From: DATMER01 sp963741305
GTDB lineage: Bacteria > Acidobacteriota > Thermoanaerobaculia > Multivoradales > UBA5704
Direction: 5' to 3'
Assembly (NCBI GenBank): GCA_963741305.1
Contig: CAVUHL010000003.1
Location: 2,046,001 to 2,110,000, forward strand
DNA length: 64,000 bases
The translations under genes were made by a program, and so were the position numbers. Below are positions 53,678-61,572 of the stretch, one piece after another (the first letter of the stretch is position 1; the number at the start of each line of letters is the position of its first letter). The notes under the pieces are model-generated. The model ran no database searches, was not told the origin of the DNA, and saw only the letters and a list, made by a program, of their open reading frames with translations.

Positions 53678-55660
53678 GTGACACCAGACCCTGCAAGCGG
53701 GACATTGGCATTCCGTGTCCTCAGCGGCCGATACCGCGGTGTGTATTCAGGAGGTGAGGTCGAGTTGCGGATCGACTTGGACGGCGTACGGCCGACGAAC
53801 TGCATAAGTGGAGATTTCTGGAAGGCATCTAGCACTACCAGACGGTACTTGGGATCCTTCGTCGTGGACGCTCCGGTTAAACTTCCAGAAACCTCCGAAA
53901 CGGTGATCATCGAAGGCGCTGGACGCTTCACTGGAGAGGTGGAAGGGGTGGAAATCCGGGTTACCATCCCCAAGATTCCCGCTTCACCCACGTCTCTCAT
54001 CGCGATTCTGCAGATCCTGCGTGCAAATGGTGCTGCGAAGAATACGTATACCTGCGAGTTCGAATCAGGATTCTTCCGGGCGCTTGAGGTCAGACAGGAC
54101 TACGAAAGTGAAATAAATCCCTTTAAGACCTATAATACAGGTAATCTCAAATCGGGAGGGCCGAAGCGCTTCTTGTCGATCGAGGCCGCTCTTGCTGAGG
54201 CCGGCGTCGAGATGAGGAAGCCTGTTGGCGTCCCTGTCAAGATTCCTTTGCCAGACGGTAAGACTTGGAGCGACGCCGAGCTGCACAAAATGATGGACGA
54301 GGGATCGCAGGGTCCTGGAACCGCTCCGGAATGGAAGGTCTGGCTGCTTCATGCTTGGGAGCATGAGATGAAAGGGACGGCCGGAGTCATGTTCGACAAG
54401 ATAGGGCTACATCGCCAGGGTTGCGCTGTGTTTTACAAGGAAGCTCCCGCAAGAAAACCTAGAAGGCAGCGTGAGCTGCTTTACACTTGCATGCATGAGA
54501 TCGGGCACTGTTTAAACCTCCACCATTACGAAGAAACAACATCTCTGCCCGTTGAAGATGATTTCTCTTGGATGATCTATCCGGATCAGGTACCGGACGG
54601 TCCGGCGGCATACTGGAAGGCGTTTCCGTTTCAGTTCTCCCGAACGGAGCTGATGCACATCCGGCATGGCTTTCTCGATCAGGTCATCATGGGAGGGAGC
54701 CCATTTGAGGGCGATGGCAACCGGCGCTGGCCGGACCTTTTCCGTCAGCACATCGAGGACCGTTCAGGACTTGAGTTGCGCCTCGAGTCTCAAGGGTCGG
54801 TGGACTTGGGCGAACCAATCTGGGTTGAGCTTCGGTTGTCCCGATCTCCTCTGCGAGGAGGCCCACCCAAGAAAGTGCATAGTTGCCTTCACCCACGCGA
54901 GGGCTTCGTTCAAATCGCTATTCGCATGGCGATGGGCGAAACGGAGCTTTTCGAGCCTATGTTCCGGCGCAGGCCGACGTTCGAGCCCACCGAGCTAAGT
55001 GACGATGAGCCTTCAATCTATGAGAGTGCTTTCATTGGCTACGGTCTGCGAAGCTTCTACTTCAGGCAACCCGGTCTTTACCAGGTCCGGGCTCTCTATG
55101 TGGGGCTTGATGGTGCCTGGGTTCTCTCGAACGTTCTGAGCTTGAGAGTTCGTAGCCCATTCGATCGGAGGGACGACGAGGTCGCAGACCGCTTCCTGGG
55201 GGAGGAGCAGGGCAAGCTAATTGCCGTTCGCGGCTCTGATGGCCTTGCTGAGGGCAACCGGAAGTTGGAGGAGGTAATCGAGATGTACGGAAATCATCCT
55301 CTCGCCAGCTACGCCCGTTTGGTCAAGGGATCAAACAGGGCAAGAGAGTTCAAAACTTTGGTGCAAGGAAATAAGATTAATTGTCGACCCTGCGATCCAC
55401 AAGGGGCCTTGGAGTATATGAAACCGATGATCGACAATTTCACCGCAGGTCGGTCAAGGATCAACAATCTCACATTCAGCCAGGCGATTCGAAGACTGGC
55501 AAAGGGACAAGTAGAGGTGAAAGATAAGCGTGGGGCAGAGACGACCATCGGACAACTGGAGGATCAATTAACGCAGAGGAGAAGGGCCTGCAAGGAATCG
55601 CCCTTTCAGGATCATGTTCTCCGAAACATTCGCCGCCAAAACGACGAGATGTTGGCGTAG
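53678..55660 (+). CDS. Metzincin-like zinc metalloprotease with C-terminal beta and helical domains
   Basis: A 660-residue protein. The zinc motif is HEIGHCLNLHH (His273, Glu274, His277, third ligand His283), with Asn at the position that is Gly in most metzincins. A likely Met-turn follows at Met299 (FSWMIYPD). Residues 1-170 look beta-rich and about 370-480 resemble an Ig-like sandwich (LELRLESQGSVDLGEPIWV, YQVRALYVG). The C-terminal part is charged and helical (near 495-660) with a CRPC pair. There is no signal peptide, so it is probably cytoplasmic. The GTG at 53678 has AGGAGA seven bases upstream. GC is low compared with the window. The protease call is firm; the subfamily is not. Confidence 0.8.
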   Translation: MTPDPASGTLAFRVLSGRYRGVYSGGEVELRIDLDGVRPTNCISGDFWKASSTTRRYLGSFVVDAPVKLPETSETVIIEGAGRFTGEVEGVEIRVTIPKIPASPTSLIAILQILRANGAAKNTYTCEFESGFFRALEVRQDYESEINPFKTYNTGNLKSGGPKRFLSIEAALAEAGVEMRKPVGVPVKIPLPDGKTWSDAELHKMMDEGSQGPGTAPEWKVWLLHAWEHEMKGTAGVMFDKIGLHRQGCAVFYKEAPARKPRRQRELLYTCMHEIGHCLNLHHYEETTSLPVEDDFSWMIYPDQVPDGPAAYWKAFPFQFSRTELMHIRHGFLDQVIMGGSPFEGDGNRRWPDLFRQHIEDRSGLELRLESQGSVDLGEPIWVELRLSRSPLRGGPPKKVHSCLHPREGFVQIAIRMAMGETELFEPMFRRRPTFEPTELSDDEPSIYESAFIGYGLRSFYFRQPGLYQVRALYVGLDGAWVLSNVLSLRVRSPFDRRDDEVADRFLGEEQGKLIAVRGSDGLAEGNRKLEEVIEMYGNHPLASYARLVKGSNRAREFKTLVQGNKINCRPCDPQGALEYMKPMIDNFTAGRSRINNLTFSQAIRRLAKGQVEVKDKRGAETTIGQLEDQLTQRRRACKESPFQDHVLRNIRRQNDEMLA

Positions 55661-55683
55661 GTGAGACGTGTTCGGCTTAAGTG

Positions 55684-56826
55684 TTACTGCGAGAGCCGCT
55701 CCTCCGCCTGCTCGGCGAAAGAGCGATTCAGCCCGAGATCCAGCAGCAAGAGCTGGTGCGCGAAGGTATCCGAGAGGCTGTCGAAGGTGTCGGACGGCAG
55801 GTTTCGTAGGAACAGCACCGAGACGTGCGGCTTTCCACCGAAGTCACCCCGCTTCGGCGTGAAGTACATTGCCTCGGTCAGCACACCGGCGAGCGACCCT
55901 CCCTTGGCTCCAAAGTTGAGGAAGGTCTCGGCGTTGCCCGGGATCTCCATCGGCCATCCCAGTTGCCAGCGCATCACCTCGGAGACTTGGGGAGAGAGGA
56001 AGTTGCCATGGAGGACGCCGACCATCACGCGGGCATAATCGCGAGCGGTGCCCTTGGGGAACAGGGCCTGGGCAGCCTGTGCTTCGAGCGTGAAGCTTCC
56101 TCCCGCATTCTTTTGTCGCCAGAGGAGCTCGGCCTCGCGCCAGCTCTCGTCCAGATAGCGGTTCTGGAGGCGCTGGACCTCCTTCGCGTAGGCCTTTGGA
56201 GACATCCTCGAGAGCCGCTTGAGCCGGGAGCGGGTCAAGGGTCCCTGGTCGTGATTGCCCAAGGATAGAAAGAGACCAAGGATCGAAGGCGGGTGCGGAT
56301 GCCGCGAGAGTCCGGCCTCGGAGAGGGTGGCGCGGACCGCGCGCTCGCCCAGCTTCGCAAGCAGAAGATCGGTCGCCGCGTTGTCGCTGGATCGGATCAT
56401 CGCCTGGGCGATCCTGTCCCAGGAGACGGGAGTATCCGGATCTCGGGCAAAACCCTCCTGGTCCGTGGTGATGCCCAGTGAAGCCAGGGCATCGGCATGG
56501 GCGCCGCCATCGGTGCCGGGCAGATAGAACCGTTCCCATTCCCGGATCGGCAGCTCCGCCTGGGGATCGAGGCGCCCTGCCGCAACTTCCCGGGCATAGG
56601 CAGCCAGCACCACGATCTTGATCGTCGAGGCAAGAACCATGGGCTGGTCGGCGTTGATCAGAACGACAGGATCCGCGGGATCGGGGGAGCCGTCCGGCGC
56701 GACCGTGAAGCTCACGAGCGCAACGTCCTTGCGATGCTGGACGAGATAGTCCAGCACGTCCTCGGGGGTGTTCAGGGCTGGTAACGCTAGAGCCGTCACC
56801 AGCACGACGGCGAGCGCAGCCTTCAT
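55684..56826 (-). CDS. Exported class A beta-lactamase-like serine hydrolase
   Basis: A 380-residue protein with an N-terminal hydrophobic signal (MKAALAVVLVTALALPAL). The active-site motifs are STIK (Ser67, Lys70), SSDN (the SDN triad of class A) and KGG in GAKGGSLAG near the C-terminus, where beta-lactamases have KTG. I start it at 56826; the ATG overlaps the agmatinase stop as ATGA, and the 12 extra upstream residues spoil the signal peptide. It would act in the periplasm on a beta-lactam or on peptidoglycan-like peptides. True beta-lactamase activity is uncertain because the protein is longer than the usual 290 residues. It converges with the metzincin gene, leaving a 23-bp gap with no clear terminator. 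Confidence 0.82.
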   Translation of the reverse strand: MKAALAVVLVTALALPALNTPEDVLDYLVQHRKDVALVSFTVAPDGSPDPADPVVLINADQPMVLASTIKIVVLAAYAREVAAGRLDPQAELPIREWERFYLPGTDGGAHADALASLGITTDQEGFARDPDTPVSWDRIAQAMIRSSDNAATDLLLAKLGERAVRATLSEAGLSRHPHPPSILGLFLSLGNHDQGPLTRSRLKRLSRMSPKAYAKEVQRLQNRYLDESWREAELLWRQKNAGGSFTLEAQAAQALFPKGTARDYARVMVGVLHGNFLSPQVSEVMRWQLGWPMEIPGNAETFLNFGAKGGSLAGVLTEAMYFTPKRGDFGGKPHVSVLFLRNLPSDTFDSLSDTFAHQLLLLDLGLNRSFAEQAEERLSQ

Positions 56827-57704
56827 TTGGACCGCTCCGACTCCTGCAGATACCCCAAACACTTATAAATCAGCTTCGAGGTGAGGAAGTCGCTCGCCGG
56901 AAGCCCCCCGACCGGGGCGAGCTCGAGCACGTCCATGGCCACGACCTTCTTCTCCCGGAAGAGATGGCGGAGGAGGCGCAGGGTCGGGTACCAGAGGCCA
57001 CCTCCCGGCTCCGGGGTTCCGGTGGCAGGGACGATCGACGGGTCGAAGAAGTCGATGTCGAAGGTGAGGTAGACCTTCTCGGGCAGGCCGGCGAGCAGCT
57101 TCGGGAACAGCTCCTCGGCACGGTCCAGGTCGTGGCCCCAGATCACGGGCAGGTTCCTCTCGCGGATGAGCTGGGACTCGGGAGTCGAGAGTGAGCGGAT
57201 GCCCACGGCGAGGGTGGGGATGCCGTCGTCCACGACCCTTTTCATGACGCTGGCGTGGCTGTAGGGCGTGCCCTCGAACTCCTCGCGCAGGTCGGCGTGA
57301 GCGTCGAACTGGACGACTCCAATCTCCCCGTAAACCTCTTTTGTCGCGCGGACCGGCGCCTGGGTTATGCTGTGCTCGCCTCCCAGGGTCACGAGGAACT
57401 TGCCCTTTTCCAGGTGGGTGCGCGCCTCCTCTTGCAACTCGGCCATGGCCTGGGCCATGTCGTAGGCCTCGGGCAGGAACGGCGGCAGGGTGGCGATGCC
57501 CATCAGGTAGGGCTCGGCGCCCAGCTCCTCGTCGTAAAGCTCCATGCTCTGCGAGGCGCGGATGATCGCGGCCGGCCCGGCTGAGGTGCCCTTGCCGTAG
57601 GAAACCGTCCGCTCGAAAGGGACGGGGAGGACGGCCACGCGGCTGGTCTCGTAGTCGCTGGATTCCGGCTCCAGCAGGCCGAAGTTGGTTGAGAGGTAGG
57701 GCAT
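56823..57704 (-). CDS. speB: Agmatinase / ureohydrolase
   Basis: A 293-residue member of the arginase-agmatinase fold. The binuclear Mn ligands are visible in GGEHSIT, FDAHADLR and TFDIDFFDPS; the PATGTPEPGG loop follows. Agmatinase splits agmatine into putrescine and urea in polyamine synthesis. Formiminoglutamase or guanidinobutyrase remain possible. The ATG at 57704 is preceded, 8 nt upstream, by a TACAAC element that could be a -10 box for a nearly leaderless mRNA. It is the first gene of a two-gene minus-strand operon and diverges from the Sir2 gene. Confidence 0.9.
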   Translation of the reverse strand: MPYLSTNFGLLEPESSDYETSRVAVLPVPFERTVSYGKGTSAGPAAIIRASQSMELYDEELGAEPYLMGIATLPPFLPEAYDMAQAMAELQEEARTHLEKGKFLVTLGGEHSITQAPVRATKEVYGEIGVVQFDAHADLREEFEGTPYSHASVMKRVVDDGIPTLAVGIRSLSTPESQLIRERNLPVIWGHDLDRAEELFPKLLAGLPEKVYLTFDIDFFDPSIVPATGTPEPGGGLWYPTLRLLRHLFREKKVVAMDVLELAPVGGLPASDFLTSKLIYKCLGYLQESERSK

Positions 57705-57712
57705 GGGCCGGG

Positions 57713-57718
57713 GTTGTA
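57713..57718 (-). promoter_or_regulatory. Possible -10 element close to the agmatinase start
   Basis: On the minus strand GCTACAAC stands 8 nt before the ATG. It is almost the same as the GCTACAAT before metG, with C-rich spacers in both. No -35 is evident. Confidence 0.35.
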
Positions 57719-57767
57719 GCAGGCAGGACCCGAGGTGTCAATTATGGACGGAGGGATGGAGGGAAGG

Positions 57768-58526
57768 ATGGACCTCGAGATCTCTGACGAGCTGTGCGAG
57801 CGCTTCCGGACCTCCGAGCGCGTCGTGGTCTTTTCGGGAGCGGGCGTGTCCCGGGAGAGCGGCCTCGACACGTTCCGCGGTGCCGGCGGACTCTGGGAGA
57901 AGATGCGCCCCGAGGAGCTGGCAACCCCCCAGGCGTTCCGCCGCGAGCCTGCCAAGGTCTGGCAGTGGTATGGCTGGCGCTACGACACGGCGACCGCCGC
58001 CCAGCCCAATCCCGCCCATCTGGCCCTGGTGGAGTGGGAGGATCTCTTTCCCGAGTTTGTCCTCATCACCCAGAACGTGGACGGGCTGCACCGGCGTGCC
58101 GGAAGCGCCAAACTCCTCGAGCTTCACGGGACGATCCTCCAGGCCCGCTGCAACCGTTGCGGACGGATGCGGGACATGGGGGAGGCGCTCGCCGAGTCTC
58201 GCGAGGAGCCTCCGGTCTGCTCCTGCGAAGGAAAATTCAGACCCGCTGTAGTCTGGTTCGGCGAGAGCCTCGATCCCGCGGTGCTTTCCTCGGGGTACGA
58301 AGCGGCATCGGACTGCGACCTGTTCGTCTCGGTAGGAACCTCTTCGACCGTCTATCCCGCGGCCGGGCTGATCGAGGTGGCGCACCGGGCGGGCGCCTGC
58401 TTCGTGGAGGTCAACCCCGAGCTGACCCCGTTCTCGCCGATGGCCGATTTGCGGATCGCGGCCCCAGCGGGGGAGGCGATCCCCATGCTTATCGAGGAGA
58501 TCCGCCGTTGCCGTCCGTCGGCCTGA
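57768..58526 (+). CDS. cobB: Sir2-family NAD-dependent protein deacylase
   Basis: A 252-residue sirtuin. It has FSGAGVSRESGLDTFRG for NAD binding, TQNVDGLH, the catalytic His in ELHG, and a zinc ribbon made of CNRC and CSC. Tyr68 and Arg71 (YGWR) are the YxxR pair that marks class III sirtuins (CobB, SIRT5), which remove succinyl and other acidic acyl groups as well as acetyl. Several starts are possible (57735 GTG; 57744, 57756 and 57768 ATG). I prefer 57768, with GGAGG five bases upstream. The stop overlaps the radC start (TGATG). Confidence 0.93.
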   Translation: MDLEISDELCERFRTSERVVVFSGAGVSRESGLDTFRGAGGLWEKMRPEELATPQAFRREPAKVWQWYGWRYDTATAAQPNPAHLALVEWEDLFPEFVLITQNVDGLHRRAGSAKLLELHGTILQARCNRCGRMRDMGEALAESREEPPVCSCEGKFRPAVVWFGESLDPAVLSSGYEAASDCDLFVSVGTSSTVYPAAGLIEVAHRAGACFVEVNPELTPFSPMADLRIAAPAGEAIPMLIEEIRRCRPSA

Positions 58527-59194
58527 TGCGCGAGCTGCCGGAGGGCGAGCGCCCGCGGGAGCGGCTGCTCAAGCAGGGAGGCGACGCGCTCTCGGATGCG
58601 GAGCTGATCGCCGTGCTGTTGCGCACGGGTATGAAGGGCGTCTCGGTCATGCAAATGGCAACCGAGCTGATCCAGGAGACCGGCGGCCTCTCGGGGTTGG
58701 TGGCCCTGACTCAACAGGCGCTCCGGCGCAAGGGGCTCGGACCCGCCAAGGCCGCGACCCTGCTCGCCACCCTGGAGATTGCCAGCCGCATCGCGCGCGA
58801 GCCGCTCAGGGAGCGCAAGCTGCTGACCCGTCCGGCCGAGGTGGCGCACTACCTCGCGCTGCGCTATTGGTCCCGCGACCAGGAGGTCATGGGCGCCCTC
58901 TTCCTCGACACCCGTAGTCACTTGCTCGGGGAGAAAGAGATGTTCCGGGGCACGCTCGACCGCGCCATCGCTGAGCCGCGGGAGATCCTGAAGGAGGGGC
59001 TCATGCGCGGGGCCGCGGGCGTGATCGTCTTCCACACCCATCCGAGCGGCGATCCTTCGCCCAGCCCCGAGGATCTAACCTTCACCCGCCGGATGCGTGA
59101 GGCTGGGGAGCTGGTGGGCGTACGCCTTCTCGACCACTTCATCCTGGGCAGCGCGGGCCGGTGGGTTTCCCTCAAGCAGAGGGGCGCCTGCTAG
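58526..59194 (+). CDS. radC: RadC-family JAB1/MPN-domain protein
   Basis: A 222-residue protein with the two RadC parts. A helix-hairpin-helix N-terminus (LPEGERPRERLL, LSDAELIAVLLRTG, KGLGPAKAATLLA) precedes a C-terminal JAMM metal site, HTHPSGDPSPSPED, with VIVF before it. RadC was linked to DNA repair in older work, but its real function is unsettled. The ATG at 58526 overlaps the Sir2 stop. A strong inverted repeat lies directly after the stop and may end the transcript. Confidence 0.95.
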   Translation: MRELPEGERPRERLLKQGGDALSDAELIAVLLRTGMKGVSVMQMATELIQETGGLSGLVALTQQALRRKGLGPAKAATLLATLEIASRIAREPLRERKLLTRPAEVAHYLALRYWSRDQEVMGALFLDTRSHLLGEKEMFRGTLDRAIAEPREILKEGLMRGAAGVIVFHTHPSGDPSPSPEDLTFTRRMREAGELVGVRLLDHFILGSAGRWVSLKQRGAC

Positions 59195-59200
59195 AAAGCT

Positions 59201-59227
59201 CCCTCTCCCCCGGCACGGGGGAGAGGG
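59201..59227 (+). terminator. Perfect 11-bp hairpin after radC
   Basis: CCCTCTCCCCC (59201-59211) pairs exactly with GGGGGAGAGGG (59217-59227) around a 5-nt loop. There is no T-tract after it, so it is not a classical intrinsic terminator. It may end or stabilise transcripts, or simply be the palindromic part of the dispersed element found here. Confidence 0.45.
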
Positions 59228-59251
59228 CTGGGGAGAGGGGGGATGGGATCA
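59209..59251 (+). repeat. Dispersed GC-rich intergenic element, copy upstream of larC
   Basis: This is the second copy of the element seen before der. It shares the CCCGGCA start, the GGGGAGAGGG blocks and the GGGATGGGATCA end, with two small gaps and a few changes. In this copy the palindrome is complete. Confidence 0.55.
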
Positions 59252-59274
59252 ACCGCGCGTGCTAGCCTAGCTGG

Positions 59275-60507
59275 ATGGCCGATCACTACCATCTGGACTG
59301 CTCCAGCGGCATCGCTGGCGACATGTTTCTCGGCGCCTGCCTCGACCTTGGCATGCCCCTCGATGTCCTCCACGAAACCGTGGCTCGCTTGCGACTCCCC
59401 AACGTCTCCGTGGAGAGCCGCAAGGCCTCCCGAGGAGGCTTCGTCGGCACCCGCTTCCGCGTGCTCGAGAATGGAAAGCCTCTGGAAGGGCCGGATCCCG
59501 AGGAGCACCAGCATCACCACGACCATGATCATCACCACCACCACCACGGCCACAGCCGCGATCTCGCAGCGATCCGGGAGCTGATTCAGGGAAGCGAGCT
59601 CACCGAGCCGGTCAAAGAGAGGGCCATCCGCCTCTTCCAGCGGCTTGGAGAGGCGGAGGCGAAGGCTCACGGGATGCCTGTCGACCGGGTCCATTTTCAC
59701 GAAGTGGGTGCGATCGACTCGATTGTGGACTTGGTGGGAGCCGCGGCGGCAGTCGAGCACCTGTCCCCTGGAAGGATCACGTGCGGTCAGGTGAACGTCG
59801 GTGGCGGACGGGTCCGGACGCAGCACGGCGAGCTGCCAGTGCCCGCTCCGGCCACGGCCGAGCTGCTGCGGGGAATCCCCATCTTTGGTGGACCCGGCGG
59901 CGAGCTGACCACGCCAACGGGCGCAGTCCTCCTCGCCGAGTTGGTGAACGAGTACGTGGACTTCCCCTCCCTGGTGCTGGAAGGGACGGGCTACGGCCTC
60001 GGCAAGAAGGACCTGCCCGACCGGCCCAACGCGGTCCGGCTTCTGCGCGGGCGGGGGAGGGAGATCCGGGCAGAGGTAATGGTCGTCGAGTGCGAGGTGG
60101 ACGACCTGCCGGGGGAAGGGTTCGGCTTCCTCATGGAGCGCCTGCTCGAAGCGGGCGCCCTGGAGGTCTACTTCACGCCGGTCCAGATGAAGAAGAACCG
60201 GCCCGGAACGCTGATCACGATGCTCTGCCGGCGCCCTCAGCTCGAAGAGCTCGCCGGGGTCCTGCTCATGGAATCCGGCTCGCTCGGATGCCGTTATAGC
60301 AGTGCAGCCCGCTTCGAAGCGGAGCGCGAGATCACCGAGGTGGAAACGGCTTTCGGGATGGTTCGCGTAAAGCGGGCCCGGCTCAACGGCCAGCCCCTGA
60401 CCGCAGCCCCGGAGTTCGAGGACTGCCGGCGGCTCGCGCTCGCCAGCGGGGTGCCGTGGCGCGATATCTACCGCGCTGCGCTCCTGGCCGCTGCCGGCCA
60501 GCCCTGA
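59275..60507 (+). CDS. larC: LarC, nickel insertion protein for the nickel-pincer cofactor
   Basis: A 410-residue protein with the LarC start HLDCSSGIAGDMFLGACLDLG, VHFHEVGAIDSIVDLVGAA and the later TPTGAVLLAELV. Residues 78-93 are almost all His and Asp, a likely nickel-holding loop. LarC uses CTP to insert nickel into the pyridinium bisthiocarboxylate nucleotide used by lactate racemase and related enzymes. Here it is one continuous frame, unlike species where two frames are joined by frameshifting. No larA, larB or larE lies in the window. The ATG at 59275 begins directly with the conserved N-terminus. Confidence 0.95.
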   Translation: MADHYHLDCSSGIAGDMFLGACLDLGMPLDVLHETVARLRLPNVSVESRKASRGGFVGTRFRVLENGKPLEGPDPEEHQHHHDHDHHHHHHGHSRDLAAIRELIQGSELTEPVKERAIRLFQRLGEAEAKAHGMPVDRVHFHEVGAIDSIVDLVGAAAAVEHLSPGRITCGQVNVGGGRVRTQHGELPVPAPATAELLRGIPIFGGPGGELTTPTGAVLLAELVNEYVDFPSLVLEGTGYGLGKKDLPDRPNAVRLLRGRGREIRAEVMVVECEVDDLPGEGFGFLMERLLEAGALEVYFTPVQMKKNRPGTLITMLCRRPQLEELAGVLLMESGSLGCRYSSAARFEAEREITEVETAFGMVRVKRARLNGQPLTAAPEFEDCRRLALASGVPWRDIYRAALLAAAGQP

Positions 60508-60532
60508 AAACCGCAACGAGAGCGAGACAGAC

Positions 60533-61405
60533 ATGACGAATACCGAAACGGCGGCCGAGGGCCGTCTGGAGCTGGGACTTGCCGGCGACGGCGCGCTGCG
60601 CTGGGCCGCCGTGGACCTGACCGATGTGGTCGGCGAGGCGCGCGACCGGCGCGATCTCGGGCCCGTTTCGACCGCGGCGCTTGGCCGCTGCATGGCCGGC
60701 GCGGCGCTCCTTCTCCGTCTTTCGACCAAGACCCCGACCCGCCTGGTCCTGGACGTTCGGGGCGACGGCCCCTTGCGCCAGGTCATGGCCGAATCCGACA
60801 ACGAAGGGAACCTCCGCGGCATGGTGGGCGAGGCCCGGGTGGACCTGCCGAACCGGCCGGATGGCAAGCTGAACGTCGGCGGGGCAGTGGGGAAGGGCTT
60901 CCTCCGCGTAATCCGCGAGCACGGGACCGGCGGCAGCTACAACAGCCAGGTCGAGCTCGTGACCGGCGAGATCGGCGACGACCTCGCCCATTATCTGGAG
61001 CAGAGCGAGCAGACGGCCAGCGCCGTGATGCTCGGCGTGCTCGCCCGGCCGCACGGGGTCGCCGCGGCCGGCGGCATGATCGTCGAGGTGCTGCCCGGAG
61101 CCTCGGATGAGGCCATTGCCTCCCTGCAGGAGAACATCGCGCGGGTGCGCGGCGTTAGTTATCTGATCGACGAGGGGGGAATCCCCAACGTCCTGGAGAC
61201 GGTGCTCTCCGGGTTCGACCGCGAGGTCAAAGAGGTCCTGCCGCTGCGCTACCGCTGCCGTTGCAGCCGGGAGCGCCTGCTGCGCCACCTGATCCTGCTT
61301 TCCGCCGAAGACCGCGATTACCTCCGCGAGGAGGACGGCACCATCGACGCCGACTGCGTGTTCTGCGGCGAGCACTACCGTTTCACGCCGGACGATCTCC
61401 GGTAA
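60533..61405 (+). CDS. hslO: Redox-controlled chaperone Hsp33
   Basis: A 290-residue protein with the Hsp33 pattern: YNSQVELVTGEIGDDLAHYLEQSEQ in the chaperone domain, and a C-terminal zinc site of Cys242, Cys244 (CRC) and Cys275, Cys278 (CVFC). Oxidation releases zinc and switches on holdase activity in the cytoplasm. The CVFCGEHY ending is typical. The ATG at 60533 is 25 nt after larC, so co-transcription is likely although the ribosome-binding site is weak. Confidence 0.96.
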   Translation: MTNTETAAEGRLELGLAGDGALRWAAVDLTDVVGEARDRRDLGPVSTAALGRCMAGAALLLRLSTKTPTRLVLDVRGDGPLRQVMAESDNEGNLRGMVGEARVDLPNRPDGKLNVGGAVGKGFLRVIREHGTGGSYNSQVELVTGEIGDDLAHYLEQSEQTASAVMLGVLARPHGVAAAGGMIVEVLPGASDEAIASLQENIARVRGVSYLIDEGGIPNVLETVLSGFDREVKEVLPLRYRCRCSRERLLRHLILLSAEDRDYLREEDGTIDADCVFCGEHYRFTPDDLR

Positions 61406-61572
61406 GCTCTTCGTATCGGGAGGGCCCGTCCCTTTCCGGGAGGGTCCGCTTCCCCATGCCCCACGATGGGGCCCTGAGTGTCCCGGTCATCTGCCCGGGT
61501 CCGTCCTTGGTGGAAAGTCCCTCCTTCCCGGGAAGGGACGGTCTCTTCCGATGCGCTACAATCCCCGCTCCC
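61406..61572 (+). other. Intergenic region between hslO and metG with hairpins
   Basis: Contains no plausible gene. I see two direct copies of CGGGAGGG (near 61417 and 61437), a hairpin CCCCAT/ATGGGG (61452-61457 with 61466-61471) and a second imperfect one (61517-61539, GTCCCT with AGGGAC). It may hold the hslO terminator and the metG promoter. Confidence 0.5.
61557..61562 (+). promoter_or_regulatory. Possible -10 element close to the metG start
   Basis: TACAAT stands 10 nt before the metG ATG, with no Shine-Dalgarno in between. A transcript from here would be leaderless or nearly so. No TTGACA-like box is found at the right distance. Confidence 0.4.
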
